DNA of 64,000 nucleotides from Thiomicrorhabdus sp. (GTDB lineage Bacteria; Pseudomonadota; Gammaproteobacteria; Thiomicrospirales; Thiomicrospiraceae), in contig WFPP01000067.1 in the NCBI GenBank assembly GCA_015487495.1, positions 1 through 64,000 on the forward strand. The letters run 5' to 3'. The notes under the pieces are model-generated. The model was not told the origin of the DNA. It made no database searches and saw only the letters and a list, made by a program, of their open reading frames with translations. Both the position numbers and the translations under genes were made by a program. Below are positions 18,214 through 29,051 of the stretch, piece after piece. Every line of letters starts with the position of its first letter. Positions within the stretch are counted from its first letter, which is position 1.

Positions 18214-18870
18214 TTAAGGCTTTAAATTGGTTGAATATTGTAAGGCTTCAGGCCCTTCTTCATCAATAATTAACTCCAGTCCTTTTTGATAAAAGAACCA
18301 GTGGGGTAAGTTATCGGATTGAATTTCTTTATGATCAGGTTCCCCAAAACGTTTTTTTATGGCTTGCTCCGTTAAATGCTTTCTGGGCAAGAGTGTAATA
18401 CTGCTTAATGGGTGGTTGAAAAATTGCACAATGGTTGAGGAATAAAGAGAGACTTCTTGGGTTCCTGAAGGTAGGGTTGTAATGCTTTTTCCTTCTGTGT
18501 ATGCACGTTTTATTTCTTCTTGAGAAGCCTCTATTTTAAGGGCAAGTGCGGCTTTAATTGAACCAATATAGATGACGGGAAAATAGGCTTCAAGGGATTT
18601 GTTTTCGTCGTTAGGATCAGAGAATATTTTAACCTCCACGTCTTTGCCGTACAGAGCCATAGCGTCTTTTAAAGAGGATTGATTTAAGGTTAATCCGAGT
18701 GCATGTAATTGTCCTGACTCATCATAATGGGCTTTCCAGGGGAGTTGCTCTGGATTCGTCATTTTTCGTTCTGGCTGGATAATGATAAGAAGAGTTAGAA
18801 TGAGGGTTGAGCCGATAAAGATGAGCCAAAATATAGGTAACTTTCGTTTTTTTATTTGCTTGAAATCCAT
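18214..18870 (-). CDS. Unrecognised membrane-anchored protein, 218 residues
   Basis: I do not recognise the family. A basic start (KQIKKRK) is followed by one membrane helix (~12-32, LPIFWLIFIGSTLILTLLI) and then a hydrophilic domain of about 185 residues predicted to be outside the membrane. No cysteines or catalytic motif stand out. A C-terminal part containing KKRFGEPDHKEIQSDNLPHWFFY resembles, in texture only, beta-rich domains that predict a line or slope from parameters. It follows the three-helix protein at 18876 by 5 bases and is last of a three-gene string headed by a c-di-GMP-type regulator. Confidence 0.8.
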   Translation of the reverse strand: MDFKQIKKRKLPIFWLIFIGSTLILTLLIIIQPERKMTNPEQLPWKAHYDESGQLHALGLTLNQSSLKDAMALYGKDVEVKIFSDPNDENKSLEAYFPVIYIGSIKAALALKIEASQEEIKRAYTEGKSITTLPSGTQEVSLYSSTIVQFFNHPLSSITLLPRKHLTEQAIKKRFGEPDHKEIQSDNLPHWFFYQKGLELIIDEEGPEALQYSTNLKP

Positions 18871-18875
18871 GCGTT

Positions 18876-19469
18876 TTATTTACTCTCTTTTTTGGGGTCA
18901 TTTGGTTTTTGTTCATCTTCACCTAAAGCAATATTGGCATTTTTGCCACGTGGTAAATATTTTTCAATGGATGGATCAATAATGCCTTTTCCTGCATCAT
19001 AAACTGAGATACCCTCCAGTAAAAACATGACTAATAACGTAAAAAAGACAATCACAGCAGATAAAAACAGGGTGATTTTTTCATGTATTGGTGTGGAGGA
19101 ACCATCGGTGCTGAAGTCATTCATCATCATACCCCCACCAAATAGAGAGCCTAGTACGGTGATTACCGTGATAATGGTGAGAGCTATAATATAGGATATG
19201 ATTAAAATTCGTCCTCGACGCCAAGCCAGTGTCCAGTGTGCCGCAACAAACCAACTGTCTTCCTGTGCCAGCTTTTTGCTCTTAAAATATAAATAACTGA
19301 TGACCATTATCGAAATAATGGGTATGAGCATAAATTTTAAAGAACTTCCGTCCCCAAGCTCGAGCATTATTTTAGACATGGCTAAGTGCGTTAAGATGAC
19401 ATTTAAATTAAAAATATGATGTGGTATTTTTGCCGCTGAGGCTTCTTTTGCTGATATTTTGTAATGCAT
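18876..19469 (-). CDS. Unrecognised integral membrane protein, 197 residues
   Basis: I see three or four hydrophobic segments: about 46-62 (FMLIPIISIMVISYLYF), 90-112 (ILIISYIIALTIITVITVL) and 133-153 (LFLSAVIVFFTLLVMFLLE). The N-terminal ~45 residues may lie on the membrane surface. The C-terminus is charged and ends PKKESK. A Gly/Met patch (GGGMMM) follows the second helix. No family is recognised. It is 12 bases downstream of the EAL protein and 5 bases upstream of the gene at 18214, so the three are almost certainly co-transcribed. Confidence 0.82.
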   Translation of the reverse strand: MHYKISAKEASAAKIPHHIFNLNVILTHLAMSKIMLELGDGSSLKFMLIPIISIMVISYLYFKSKKLAQEDSWFVAAHWTLAWRRGRILIISYIIALTIITVITVLGSLFGGGMMMNDFSTDGSSTPIHEKITLFLSAVIVFFTLLVMFLLEGISVYDAGKGIIDPSIEKYLPRGKNANIALGEDEQKPNDPKKESK

Positions 19470-19481
19470 TGTTTTACCTTC

Positions 19482-21587
19482 TTAATGAGTAAGAGTGGGT
19501 GAGTTTTTAAGTGGTTGTGTGTGTTGTTTTAGCCATTTTATAAATAAGTGACTGGGCATGGGTTTGCCATACTTAAATCCTTGAAAAATAGTGCAGTGCT
19601 TGTCACGAAAAAAACTCGCCTGGCTTTCTGATTCAATGCCCTCAGCAACGACTTCTAAGTTTAAGCTTTCTGCCATTGCTAAAATGGTTCGTGTAATATT
19701 TTGCCCTTCTTGCGTTGTTAGGTTTTGAACAAAGGACTGGTCGATTTTAATGATGTCAATTGGGAAACTGTGTAGGTATGCCAGTGAGGAATAGCCTGTT
19801 CCAAAGTCATCGATGGCTAAAGTAACCCCAAGAGCTTTTAAGCCTTTTAAAATATCAAGATTATTTTCAGCATCACTCATTGCAAGGCTTTCAGTAAGTT
19901 CTAAATCAATAAACGGTGGAGGTAAGCGTGTTTCACTTAAAATATCTTGAACGTCTTTCATTAGAGAGGATTGTATAAATTGTCGGCTAGACAGGTTAAT
20001 ACCAATACGCATGGTATTGAAGCCCATATCGTGCCACTTTTGCGCTTCTAGTACCGCTTGTTGTAATACATAGCGCCCTATTTCGATAATGAGTCCTGTG
20101 CTTTCGGCCAATGGAATAAACACGGTTGGTGAAATAATCCCCTGTTCTGGGTGATTCCAGCGAACCAAGGCTTCTGCACCAATGGGTTGCAAGTTAGTTG
20201 CATTCACTTGTGGTTGATAAAACACTTCGATTTGATTGTTAATTAAGGCTCTACGTAGATCATTTTCTAGTGACAGTAATCCTTGTGCCTTGGAGTTCAT
20301 GCCTGAGTGGTAAAACATAAACTGGTTGCCGCCTTGAGATTTCGCAATGGAGCGAGAGATATTGGCATGGTTTAAAAGAGAGCCTGCATCCGTTGCATCA
20401 TTTGGAAAGACGGATACTCCAAGGCTATAGCCTATAAACATCTCTTGATCGTTGAGTAAGAAAGGGCTTGAAAGGTCATGCATAATGCGACCCATTAATA
20501 AGTTTAACTCGTTTAAATCTTGTACATTTTTTACTAAAATCGCAAATTCATCACTGCCTAGCCGAGCGGCAAAGTCGGCTTCACGTATAACACTGGAAAG
20601 TCGCTGAGCAAGACTTCTTAGTAGGTTGTCACCTTGTTCCTGACTTAAATTAATATTAATTTGTTTAAAACGATCAATATCAAAAATAATAACAGCACTG
20701 AGAGATGACGTATTTCGGTGTGTTAAAAATTCGGCTAGCATTTTGCCAAAATAGACTCTATTTGGCAGACCTGTTAAGGCATCATGCCGGTTTTGATATT
20801 CAATGAGAGATTCATCTTTATGCAGGCGTGTAATATCTTGAATAGAACCTGATATTTTTTTCAGTTGTCCAGATTTTAAATAAGTGGCTTTGCCTAAACA
20901 TTCAATGTGAATGGTGTTGCCATTCAGTTGAATAACACGAAAGCTAATGGCAATGTGTGACTGTCCTTGATTGGCATCCGCAATGGCTTGATGAATGATT
21001 TGCATGTCTTTGGGAAGGACATGGCTCATAAATTGTTCCAGTGAGGTTGCATTTTGTTTTGGAACATTTAATAAATCGAAGGTAATATGTGAGCCTGATA
21101 CGTTATCATGCTCGGCATCCCATTCCCAGTAGCCAATTTTAGAAAGTTTTTGAACTTGCTCCAGTTGAATAATATTTTGATGGAGCATTTGTTCTTTTTG
21201 AGCGGTTCTTAAAATGTATTTAATGCGTTGTGATAGATGTTTTAAGTGATTGGATTGAATTGTAAAATCCGTTGCCCCTGCTTTAAATGCATATTCCATC
21301 GTTTGAACATCATCAGGTTTGGTCAAAATTAAAACAGGAGCCGCGTGGCGTTTATCAAACTTTTTGATGGCCTGAATGAGTGCATAATCATCTTGGGTAG
21401 ATATTTCGGTATCAACAAGTACTAGGCAGGGGTGTTTTTCCATAAAAAGGGAAATACCCTCTCGACCATCTTTGGTTTCAATTACTCTATAATGACTTTG
21501 TTTGAGTTCTTTTGTTGCAGCCAAGCGAACGTCTTTGTTTTGAATAACAACTAGAATTAAGGGGTTTTCTTGAGAGACACTTGGCAT
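19482..21587 (-). CDS. Receiver-PAS-GGDEF-EAL protein, probable c-di-GMP phosphodiesterase
   Basis: The order over 701 residues is receiver (~8-130), PAS/PAC (~140-255), GGDEF (~265-430) and EAL (~440-695). The GGDEF site reads ARLGSDEFAIL, so a cyclase role is doubtful. The EAL domain keeps EALVRWNHP, LELTESLA, DDFGTGYSS, KIDQSFV and VAEGIE, so c-di-GMP hydrolysis is likely. The receiver has Asp59 but lacks the usual acidic pair (it has IQNKD) and the conserved Lys is not in place, so it may not be phosphorylated normally. It heads a string with two unknown membrane proteins. It may oppose the cyclase at 34 kb. Confidence 0.9.
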   Translation of the reverse strand: MPSVSQENPLILVVIQNKDVRLAATKELKQSHYRVIETKDGREGISLFMEKHPCLVLVDTEISTQDDYALIQAIKKFDKRHAAPVLILTKPDDVQTMEYAFKAGATDFTIQSNHLKHLSQRIKYILRTAQKEQMLHQNIIQLEQVQKLSKIGYWEWDAEHDNVSGSHITFDLLNVPKQNATSLEQFMSHVLPKDMQIIHQAIADANQGQSHIAISFRVIQLNGNTIHIECLGKATYLKSGQLKKISGSIQDITRLHKDESLIEYQNRHDALTGLPNRVYFGKMLAEFLTHRNTSSLSAVIIFDIDRFKQININLSQEQGDNLLRSLAQRLSSVIREADFAARLGSDEFAILVKNVQDLNELNLLMGRIMHDLSSPFLLNDQEMFIGYSLGVSVFPNDATDAGSLLNHANISRSIAKSQGGNQFMFYHSGMNSKAQGLLSLENDLRRALINNQIEVFYQPQVNATNLQPIGAEALVRWNHPEQGIISPTVFIPLAESTGLIIEIGRYVLQQAVLEAQKWHDMGFNTMRIGINLSSRQFIQSSLMKDVQDILSETRLPPPFIDLELTESLAMSDAENNLDILKGLKALGVTLAIDDFGTGYSSLAYLHSFPIDIIKIDQSFVQNLTTQEGQNITRTILAMAESLNLEVVAEGIESESQASFFRDKHCTIFQGFKYGKPMPSHLFIKWLKQHTQPLKNSPTLTH

Positions 21588-21701
21588 GCTTGGTCTTTAG
21601 CTTTTATCAAAATCAAAGAACCAGTTTAATGCCTTATGAATTAAATTCAATGACTAATTTTAAGTAATGGTGTGGCACCATCTTAAAAAAGCCAATCAGG
21701 G

Positions 21702-22139
21702 TTACACTTCTAGCCAAAAGGTAACGGGACCATCATTGGTTAAGCTGACTTGCATGTCTGCACCAAACTGGCCGGTATGGATAAAAGGGTAGGCTTGTTT
21801 TAGGTTTTTCACAAAAAGATTAAAAAGGGATTCTGCGGTTTGAGGAGAAGCCGCGCTTGAAAAACTGGGTCGTAATCCTTTTTGAGTCTCTGCTGCCAAG
21901 GTAAATTGTGGGACGAGAAGCAGTTCGCCTTGTACTTGTTGAATGTTGAGGTTCATTTTGTCATTTTGATCAGTAAATACTCGATAATTTAATAGTTTTT
22001 GTTTCATTTTAAAAACATGCTCGGGTGTATCATTGCGTTGAAAACCAATAAGAACGACAAGTCCTTTTTGAATGCTTCCAATGGTTTTTTGTTGTACGGT
22101 AACCTTGCCATGACGTACTCGCTGAATCAGGCAAATCAT
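21702..22139 (-). CDS. dtd: D-aminoacyl-tRNA deacylase
   Basis: This 145-residue protein has MICLIQRVRHGKVTV at the N-terminus, the active-site VPQFTLAAETQKGLRPSF (Thr near residue 80) and NDGPVTFWLE with the Gly-cis-Pro motif at the C-terminus. It removes D-amino acids and mischarged glycine from tRNA. Family proteins usually have SQFTL; here the first residue is Pro. It overlaps the upstream pip gene by 4 bases. Confidence 0.96.
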   Translation of the reverse strand: MICLIQRVRHGKVTVQQKTIGSIQKGLVVLIGFQRNDTPEHVFKMKQKLLNYRVFTDQNDKMNLNIQQVQGELLLVPQFTLAAETQKGLRPSFSSAASPQTAESLFNLFVKNLKQAYPFIHTGQFGADMQVSLTNDGPVTFWLEV

Positions 22140-23101
22140 TGTGTTTTTAAGGTGATGATAAATTGATCGGTTGCCAGCACGAGTGCATGTGCGATTTCAA
22201 GTTCCATTGCAGAATGACCAGCATGGTTGCAAATGGTTAATTGCGCTTTAGGTAAGCGATTATACAATTCAATGGCCTGATTAATCGGGCAAACCATGTC
22301 GTAGCGACCTTGAATAATATGAGTAGGTAGGTGTGCAATAGAATCTGCATGGCTTAAAATTTGGTTGTATTCAATAAAGGCATAGTGCTGGAAATAATGG
22401 CATTCAATACGAGCCAGTGCCAGTGCGTGATAGGGGTCGCTAAATTGATCAACGGTATTCGGGTCAGTTTGTAAGTGGGAGGTTCTTCCTTCCCAGACTG
22501 ACCATGACTCGGCTGCACGCATACGTGCAATTTCATTATTATTGGTGAGTCGCTTGTAGTATGCACTAACCATATTGTGGTGCTCTTCTGGCGGAATTGG
22601 GGCGATAAAATCTTCCCAATATTCAGGGAAAAAGCGATTGGCACCCGATTGATAAAACCAGTGAATATCCTCTTCCCTGCAAAGAAAGATGCCTCTTAAA
22701 ATGAGGCCAAATACTCGTTCAGGATAGGTTTGAGCATAGAGTAATGAGAGTGTTGATCCCCAAGAGCCTCCAAATAATAGCCATTTATCAATGTGTAAAT
22801 GACGACGTATTTTTTCCATATCTTCAATAAGGTGGGCGGTAGTATTATTGGTTAGGCAGGCATGAGGCTTAGATTGGCCACAACCTCTTTGGTCAAAAAG
22901 AATGATTCGGTATTGATCTGGATTGAAAAATTGTCGATGAATTGCATTGTAACCAGCTCCAGGACCACCATGAATAAAAATAACCGGAATGCCTTTAGGG
23001 TTGCCACATTCTTCAATATGCAATACGTGAGTATGGTCAACTTGTAAGCTGTGTTGTACGAAAGGTTTAATTGGAGGATAAAGAATGTTAGTGAGGGACA
23101 T
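22136..23101 (-). CDS. pip: Proline iminopeptidase
   Basis: This 321-residue alpha/beta hydrolase has the oxyanion motif HGGPGAGYN, RIILFDQRGCGQSKPH, and the nucleophile elbow GGSWGSTLSL. An Asp in IQGRYDMVCP and a His in NHAGHSAMELE complete the triad. All family motifs of peptidase family S33 are present. It releases N-terminal proline from peptides in the cytoplasm. It overlaps dtd by 4 bases, implying a two-gene transcript, and follows typA across a strong hairpin terminator. Confidence 0.95.
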   Translation of the reverse strand: MSLTNILYPPIKPFVQHSLQVDHTHVLHIEECGNPKGIPVIFIHGGPGAGYNAIHRQFFNPDQYRIILFDQRGCGQSKPHACLTNNTTAHLIEDMEKIRRHLHIDKWLLFGGSWGSTLSLLYAQTYPERVFGLILRGIFLCREEDIHWFYQSGANRFFPEYWEDFIAPIPPEEHHNMVSAYYKRLTNNNEIARMRAAESWSVWEGRTSHLQTDPNTVDQFSDPYHALALARIECHYFQHYAFIEYNQILSHADSIAHLPTHIIQGRYDMVCPINQAIELYNRLPKAQLTICNHAGHSAMELEIAHALVLATDQFIITLKTQ

Positions 23102-23174
23102 ACGCTTTTTCTCGCAATGATTTTGAGATACAGTGTACCTGAAAAGTACTTTTGGAGAAAAGCTTATAGATAAT

Positions 23175-23200
23175 AAAAAACCAGCTTTAGCTGGTTTTTT
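23175..23200. terminator. Hairpin terminator after typA
   Basis: AAAAAACCAGCT (23175-23186), a two-base loop, and AGCTGGTTTTTT (23189-23200) form a perfect 12-bp stem. On the minus strand it lies 24 bases after the typA stop, and its A/T ends make it effective in either direction. Confidence 0.85.
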
Positions 23201-23223
23201 ATAAATGGTTTGAAGGTGGGGGG

Positions 23224-25044
23224 TTATTTCTTTTTGCGAGAGGCTTGTTTACGTCCGCTTTCAGTTAATATTTTTTTACGGATACGAATGCTCTCTGGTG
23301 TCACTTCAACCAGCTCATCGTCGTCAATGAATTCAAGTGCCTGTTCAAGAGAAAAACGGATAGGCGGTGTTAAGGTTAAGGCTTCATCCGTTCCTGATGC
23401 ACGCATATTGGTCAGTTGTTTTCCTTTTAATGGGTTCACTGTTAAATCATTTTGGCGACTGTGTAATCCAATAATCATGCCTTCATATACTTCATCACCG
23501 TGTCCAATGTATAAACGCCCACGATCTTGAAGCCCAAATAACCCAAAGGCTAAGGCTTTGCCTTGACCAATTGAGATTAGGACGCCATTGGTGCGTTCTC
23601 CTAATGTTCCTTTAAACTGGGGGCCGTAATGAGAGAAGCTTGAAAAGATTAGCCCATTTCCTTGGGTTGCGGTCATAAATTCAGTGCGGAAGCCAATTAA
23701 TCCACGAGAAGGGATAATAAAGTCAATACGTACGCGACCATGACCATCTGGTACCATGTCCTGCATTTCAGCTTTACGTTCACCGAGTTTTTCCATGATT
23801 GCGCCTTGAGACTCTTCAGGGATATCAACGGTTAGGTTTTCATAAGGCTCTTGCATTTCTCCATCAATTTCACGGAAGATCACTTCGGGACGAGAGATGC
23901 CCATTTCAAATCCTTCACGACGCATGGTTTCAATTAAAACAGATAGGTGAAGTTCACCGCGACCTGAAACACGGAATTTATTGGCATCTTCGGTCTCTTC
24001 AACACGTAATGCCACGTTGGTTAAGAGTTCTTTGTCTAAGCGTTCACGAATTTGGCGAGAGGTTAATAATTTACCTTCTTTGCCAACAAAAGGTGAGTCG
24101 TTTACCTGAAATGTCATGCTTACCGTTGGTTCATCAATCGTTAGGGCGGGTAGTGGCTCAGGGTGGTTTGGATCACAAATGGTTTCTGAAATGTTGAGCG
24201 GGTCAAAGCCAGAGAAGGCAATAATATCACCGGCATGGGCTTCATTGATATTAATACGTTCCAGTCCATGATAACCAAAGATTTCAGCAAATTTACCATT
24301 GCGAGTGTTGCCTTCATTATCCAAAATTTTAACGGGCATGCCGACTTGAACGGAACCACGTTTAATGCGTCCAGTACCAATCACGCCTTTATAGGTGTCG
24401 TAATCCAGTGAGATGCATTGCAGTTGGAATGGGCCGTCCAGATCAACATCAGGGGGGGAAACTTTATCGACGATGGTTTGGAATACCGGTTCCATATTGC
24501 CTTCGGTGACGGTTTCATCATAGCCTGCAAAGCCATTGAGTCCGGATGCGTAAATTACATCAAAATCCATTTGTTCGTCGGTGGCACCCAAACGATCAAA
24601 CAGGTCAAAGGTTTGATCTAGAACCCAGTCAGGGCGTGCACCAGGGCGGTCAATTTTATTGATAACAACAATGGGTTTTAAGCCTTGTGCCAAGGCTTTT
24701 TCGGTTACAAAACGGGTTTGTGGCATTGGGCCTTCAACCGAATCAACCAATAATAAAACCGAATCAACCATGGATAAAATACGTTCAACTTCACCACCAA
24801 AATCGGCATGGCCTGGGGTGTCAACAATATTGATGCGATAGTCTTTCCATTTGACGGCTGTATTTTTAGACAGAATCGTGATACCACGCTCTTTTTCAAG
24901 GTCGTTAGAGTCCATCATTCGGTCACCCATATCCTTACGTTCGTCCAAGGTTCCAGATTGTTTTAAAAGTTGATCTACCAAGGTGGTTTTTCCGTGGTCA
25001 ACATGGGCAATAATTGCGATATTGCGAATAGGTTGCATTGTCAT
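23224..25044 (-). CDS. typA: Ribosome-associated GTPase TypA/BipA
   Basis: This 606-residue translational GTPase has the P-loop [26 protein letters not shown] and [10 protein letters not shown], followed by EF-G-like domains and the TypA-specific C-terminal domain ([27 protein letters not shown]). It ends in a basic [18 protein letters not shown] tail. It acts in 50S ribosome assembly and stress or low-temperature growth. It is monocistronic, ended by the hairpin at 23175-23200. A G7 run on the + strand (24452-24458) encodes the prolines of KVSPPDVD. Confidence 0.97.
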   Translation of the reverse strand: MTMQPIRNIAIIAHVDHGKTTLVDQLLKQSGTLDERKDMGDRMMDSNDLEKERGITILSKNTAVKWKDYRINIVDTPGHADFGGEVERILSMVDSVLLLVDSVEGPMPQTRFVTEKALAQGLKPIVVINKIDRPGARPDWVLDQTFDLFDRLGATDEQMDFDVIYASGLNGFAGYDETVTEGNMEPVFQTIVDKVSPPDVDLDGPFQLQCISLDYDTYKGVIGTGRIKRGSVQVGMPVKILDNEGNTRNGKFAEIFGYHGLERININEAHAGDIIAFSGFDPLNISETICDPNHPEPLPALTIDEPTVSMTFQVNDSPFVGKEGKLLTSRQIRERLDKELLTNVALRVEETEDANKFRVSGRGELHLSVLIETMRREGFEMGISRPEVIFREIDGEMQEPYENLTVDIPEESQGAIMEKLGERKAEMQDMVPDGHGRVRIDFIIPSRGLIGFRTEFMTATQGNGLIFSSFSHYGPQFKGTLGERTNGVLISIGQGKALAFGLFGLQDRGRLYIGHGDEVYEGMIIGLHSRQNDLTVNPLKGKQLTNMRASGTDEALTLTPPIRFSLEQALEFIDDDELVEVTPESIRIRKKILTESGRKQASRKKK

Positions 25045-25279
25045 GAATGAGGCTCTCTAAAATTGACGAAATGGTACCGAAGTGTAACCAGTCGATTGAT
25101 TAAATGAATCGAAGGTGGTTGTATGCTAAGGAATTGAAAAAGAAAGTATTATAATGAAAATAGCAGAAATTGATAGGTTTAAATCGCGCTTCTTATATAG
25201 AACTCGTATGAGACTGAAGGGGGGCTATTGGTTGAGGGTATTTTTAGAACAGATTTGGTTTTTAAAAATAAAAAAATCT

Positions 25280-25290
25280 CCCCCCCCCCC
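25280..25290. repeat. C11 homopolymer between typA and metH
   Basis: Eleven consecutive C on the + strand, flanked by AAAAAATCT and TCTTTTCTTTTTT, lie 36 bases beyond the metH stop. It is the longest G/C run in the window. Read on the minus strand it is a G11 run followed by AGATTTTTTT, like the other tracts. It may be part of the metH 3' end; I see no hairpin there. Confidence 0.9.
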
Positions 25291-25325
25291 TCTTTTCTTT
25301 TTTATGTTCGATAGATTTGATTTTT

Positions 25326-28300
25326 TTAAGTGGCAAAGTCTTCAGGATCATAACCCAAGTTAGGGACGAGCCATTTTTCGGCTTCTTTAATGCTCCAGTC
25401 TTTGCGTTTGGCATAATCCTCTGTTTGATCTCGCCCAATGGAACCTACACCAAAGTAGCGTGCTTTGGGGTGGGCAAAGTAGGTACCAGATACGGCTGCT
25501 GTGGGTGTCATTGCAAAACTTTCTGTAATGTGTAACCCAATTGTTTCATCTGGTTTGAGGAGTGACCAAAGGATGCCTTTTTCGGTGTGATCGGGGCAGG
25601 CAGGGTAGCCCGCTGCGGGGCGTATGCCTTGATAGCGCTCTTTAATGAGTTCTTCATTGCTGAGTTGTTCGCTAGGGGCATACCCCCACTCTTTAACTCG
25701 AACTATTTCGTGCAGTGTTTCAGCGAATGCTTCGGCAAAGCGGTCAGCGAGAGCCTTGAGCATAATGGCATCGTAATCATTAAGCTCTTTTTCAAATTGT
25801 TCAACGTGCTTATCAATGCCGATACCGGCGGTAACAGCAAAAAAACCAATGTAGTCCTGAATGCCGCTTGCCACGCCTTGAATCTCTTTTGGTGCGATAA
25901 AGTCAGAAAGGCAATGATTTGCCCCCCCCCGTTTTTTTTCGGCTTGTTGGCGTAAGTGATGAAAGCGACATAGTACTTCTGTGCGAGAATCATCTGTGTA
26001 GATTTCAATATCATCCCCTATACGGTTGGCAGGGTAAAATCCATAAATGGCTTTGGCTGTTAACCACTTTTCATCGATGATTTTTTTAAGCATAATTTGG
26101 GCATCGGCAAAGAGTTTTTTTGCCTCTTTACCAACTACTCTGTCATCTAAAATTCGTGGGTAGAGACCGTGTAGCTCCCATGATTGAAAAAAAGGAGACC
26201 AGTCAAATCGCTCAAGTAAGGTTTGCAGTGAAAAATTTTCGATGACTTTTGTGCCTAAAAAAGTGGGTTTAACGGGGATGAAGTCTGCCCACTCTTCTTC
26301 TTGAATGGAGGGGTTTTCTCGTGCTTTCGAGATCGGGATTCGTTTGACTTGCTTGGCACGCGCGTTACGCTCTTCCCGTACTGATTGATACTCGGCTTTA
26401 ATTTTGGTTGCAAATTCGGTTTTCAGTTCATTGGAGATAAGGCTTTGTGTGACCCCAACTGCACGGGAAGCGTCTTTAACATAGACGACTGGGTGTTCGT
26501 ATTGGGGTTCAATTTTAACCGCCGTATGGGCTTTAGAGGTGGTGGCGCCTCCAATCAGTAACGGTAGGTTCATGCCACGCTCTTGCATTAATTTGGCGAC
26601 ATTGACCATCTCTTCTAAAGAAGGCGTAATCAGGCCTGACAGACCAATCACATTTGCTTTTTCTTTTATGGCGGTGTCTAAAATGGTTTCAGCGGGCACC
26701 ATGACGCCTAAGTCAATGACGTCAAAGTTATTACACTGTAATACGACACCAACAATGTTTTTGCCAATATCGTGCACGTCGCCTTTCACTGTGGCCATGA
26801 TGATTTTTCCACGTACTTGTCCAGAATCTTTTTCAGCAGCAAGAAAGGGGTCAAGGTAGGCCACGGCACGTTTCATAACCCGGGCCGATTTGACCACTTG
26901 GGGAAGGAACATTTTACCAGCACCAAACAGGTCGCCAACGACGTTCATGCCATCCATTAAAGGGCCTTCAATGACGTGAATAGGGGCACCTAATTTTTGG
27001 CGTGCTTCTTCTGTATCTTCTTCAATAAAGTCGGTGATTCCTCGAACCAGTGCATGTTCAATGCGCTTTTCAATCGGGGCTTTTCGCCAGGATAGGTCGG
27101 CTTCTTTGCTAGCCGCGGTGCCGTCCCCTCTAAATTCGGCGGCAACGTCCAGTAAACGTTCTCCCGCTTCGGGATCGGTATTGAGAATGACATCTTCAAC
27201 GGCTTTTCGCAATTTTACCGGCAGGTCATCATAAATAGCCATTTGCCCTGCATTGACAATGCCCATGTCCATGCCTTCTTTGATTGCATGGTAAAGAAAG
27301 ACTGAGTGAATCGCCTCACGCACAGGATTATTACCACGAAAAGAAAAAGAGACATTGGAAACGCCACCCGAAATTTTCGCATAAGGCAAGTTGGCCTTTA
27401 TCCATGCTACGGCATGAATAAAGTCCATGCCATAATTATTGTGCTCTTCTATGCCAGTGGCAACCGCAAAAATATTGGGATCAAAGATAATGTCTTGCGG
27501 TAAAAAATTGACTTTTTGGGTCAGTACATCATAAGAGCGTTTGCAAATTTCAATTTTACGTTCAAAGGTATCCGCTTGTCCGTCCTCATCAAACGCCATG
27601 ACAATGGCGGCGGCGCCGTATTTTTTGACCAGTTTGGCATGGTGAATAAAGGCCTCTTCTCCTTCTTTAAGTGAGATGGAGTTGACGACCCCTTTGCCCT
27701 GAATGCATTTTAGCCCTGCCTCAACGACTTCCCATTTTGAAGAGTCAATCATAATGGGCACTCGAGACGCTTCGGGTTCGGAGGCCAGTAGGTTTAAGAA
27801 TTTATGCATGCAGGCTTTAGCGTCCAGCATGCCTTCATCCATATTAACATCGATGATTTGTGCCCCATCATTAACCTGTTTTACTGCAATTTCAATGGCT
27901 TCGTCATAGTTGTCTTCAATAATAAGGCGTTTAAATTTGGCGGAACCGGTTACGTTGTTGCGCTCTCCGACATTGACAAACAGAGAATGATCATCAATAT
28001 TTAATGGTTCTAAACCAGATAATCGGCAGGCGGGAGGAATATTGGGGCATTGACGGGGAGGGAACTTTTGGGCGGCTTCTGCCATGGCTTGTACGTGATC
28101 GGGAGTGGTGCCACAACAGCCACCAATAATGTTAATCCAGCCCTTTTCAGCCCAAACAGCAATCTCTTCTGCCATCTCTTTTGGGGTTTCGTCATACTCA
28201 CCAAACTCATTTGGTAAACCGGCATTGGGGTGAATGGATACATAGGATTCGCATACGCGACTGAGTTCTTCTACATACGGTCGTAATTCTTGAGGGCCTA

Positions 28301-29051
28301 ATGCACAGTTGAGGCCAACCGAAAGCGGTTTTGCATGGGCGATGGCATTGTAAAAGGCTTCGGTTGTTTGGCCGGATAACGTTCGCCCTGATGCATCGGT
28401 GATGGTGCCGGAGAGCATGATGGGAATGTCATAGCCTAGCTCTTCTTCGACCTCTTTGACGGCAAAAATAGCGGCTTTTGCATTTAACGTATCAAATACC
28501 GTTTCAATCATAATGGTATCGGCTCCCCCCTCTAATAAGGCGGTAGTGGCTTGTTTAAATGCGGTGACTAATTCATCAAAACGGGTGTTTCTGTAGCCAG
28601 GGTCATTAACATCGGGTGAGATGGATGCTGTTCGATTTGTTGGCCCAATGACACCTGCGACAAACCGAGGTTTGCCGTCTTCTGTTTCGGCAATATCACA
28701 AGCTTCTCGTGCGACTTTAGCTGCCTGGATATTGATTTCGGTGACATATGCTTCCATGTCGTAATCGGCTTGTGCAATGGTGGTGGCATTGAAGGAGTTG
28801 GTTTCTAAAATATCAACGCCTTGACGCAAAAAGTCTAAATGAATGTCTCGAATGACATCGGGTTTGGTTATGACAAGGATGTCATTATTGCCTTTAATGT
28901 CTATAGGGTAGTCAGCAAAACGCTCCCCTCTGAATTCCTCTTCCGTTAAATGTCGATTTTGTATCATTGTGCCCATTGCACCATCTAGGACAACGATGCG
29001 CTCACTAAGAAGTGTTTTTAGGGAATGTAAACGTTGGGTGCGTTGCGTCAT
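25326..29051 (-). CDS. metH: Cobalamin-dependent methionine synthase
   Basis: All four modules are present in 1241 residues. The homocysteine domain has GAMGTMIQ and zinc cysteines in GLNCALG and GGCCGTTP. The pterin domain has [12 protein letters not shown]. The cobalamin domain (~650-890) has the lower-ligand motif [15 protein letters not shown]. The AdoMet activation domain (~900-1241) has [15 protein letters not shown]. It methylates homocysteine using methyltetrahydrofolate. Around residue 1040 the coding strand has A8-C-G9 (25922-25938), encoding KKRGGA; a one-base slip there would remove most of the activation domain. I see no recognisable cobalamin or SAM riboswitch upstream, though I could not fold the region. 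Confidence 0.97.
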   Translation of the reverse strand: MTQRTQRLHSLKTLLSERIVVLDGAMGTMIQNRHLTEEEFRGERFADYPIDIKGNNDILVITKPDVIRDIHLDFLRQGVDILETNSFNATTIAQADYDMEAYVTEINIQAAKVAREACDIAETEDGKPRFVAGVIGPTNRTASISPDVNDPGYRNTRFDELVTAFKQATTALLEGGADTIMIETVFDTLNAKAAIFAVKEVEEELGYDIPIMLSGTITDASGRTLSGQTTEAFYNAIAHAKPLSVGLNCALGPQELRPYVEELSRVCESYVSIHPNAGLPNEFGEYDETPKEMAEEIAVWAEKGWINIIGGCCGTTPDHVQAMAEAAQKFPPRQCPNIPPACRLSGLEPLNIDDHSLFVNVGERNNVTGSAKFKRLIIEDNYDEAIEIAVKQVNDGAQIIDVNMDEGMLDAKACMHKFLNLLASEPEASRVPIMIDSSKWEVVEAGLKCIQGKGVVNSISLKEGEEAFIHHAKLVKKYGAAAIVMAFDEDGQADTFERKIEICKRSYDVLTQKVNFLPQDIIFDPNIFAVATGIEEHNNYGMDFIHAVAWIKANLPYAKISGGVSNVSFSFRGNNPVREAIHSVFLYHAIKEGMDMGIVNAGQMAIYDDLPVKLRKAVEDVILNTDPEAGERLLDVAAEFRGDGTAASKEADLSWRKAPIEKRIEHALVRGITDFIEEDTEEARQKLGAPIHVIEGPLMDGMNVVGDLFGAGKMFLPQVVKSARVMKRAVAYLDPFLAAEKDSGQVRGKIIMATVKGDVHDIGKNIVGVVLQCNNFDVIDLGVMVPAETILDTAIKEKANVIGLSGLITPSLEEMVNVAKLMQERGMNLPLLIGGATTSKAHTAVKIEPQYEHPVVYVKDASRAVGVTQSLISNELKTEFATKIKAEYQSVREERNARAKQVKRIPISKARENPSIQEEEWADFIPVKPTFLGTKVIENFSLQTLLERFDWSPFFQSWELHGLYPRILDDRVVGKEAKKLFADAQIMLKKIIDEKWLTAKAIYGFYPANRIGDDIEIYTDDSRTEVLCRFHHLRQQAEKKRGGANHCLSDFIAPKEIQGVASGIQDYIGFFAVTAGIGIDKHVEQFEKELNDYDAIMLKALADRFAEAFAETLHEIVRVKEWGYAPSEQLSNEELIKERYQGIRPAAGYPACPDHTEKGILWSLLKPDETIGLHITESFAMTPTAAVSGTYFAHPKARYFGVGSIGRDQTEDYAKRKDWSIKEAEKWLVPNLGYDPEDFAT

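Noticed and set aside
25154-25363. A 69-codon + strand frame across the C11 tract
   Set aside because: Low-complexity composition from the C and T runs, no family features, and it overlaps the metH end.
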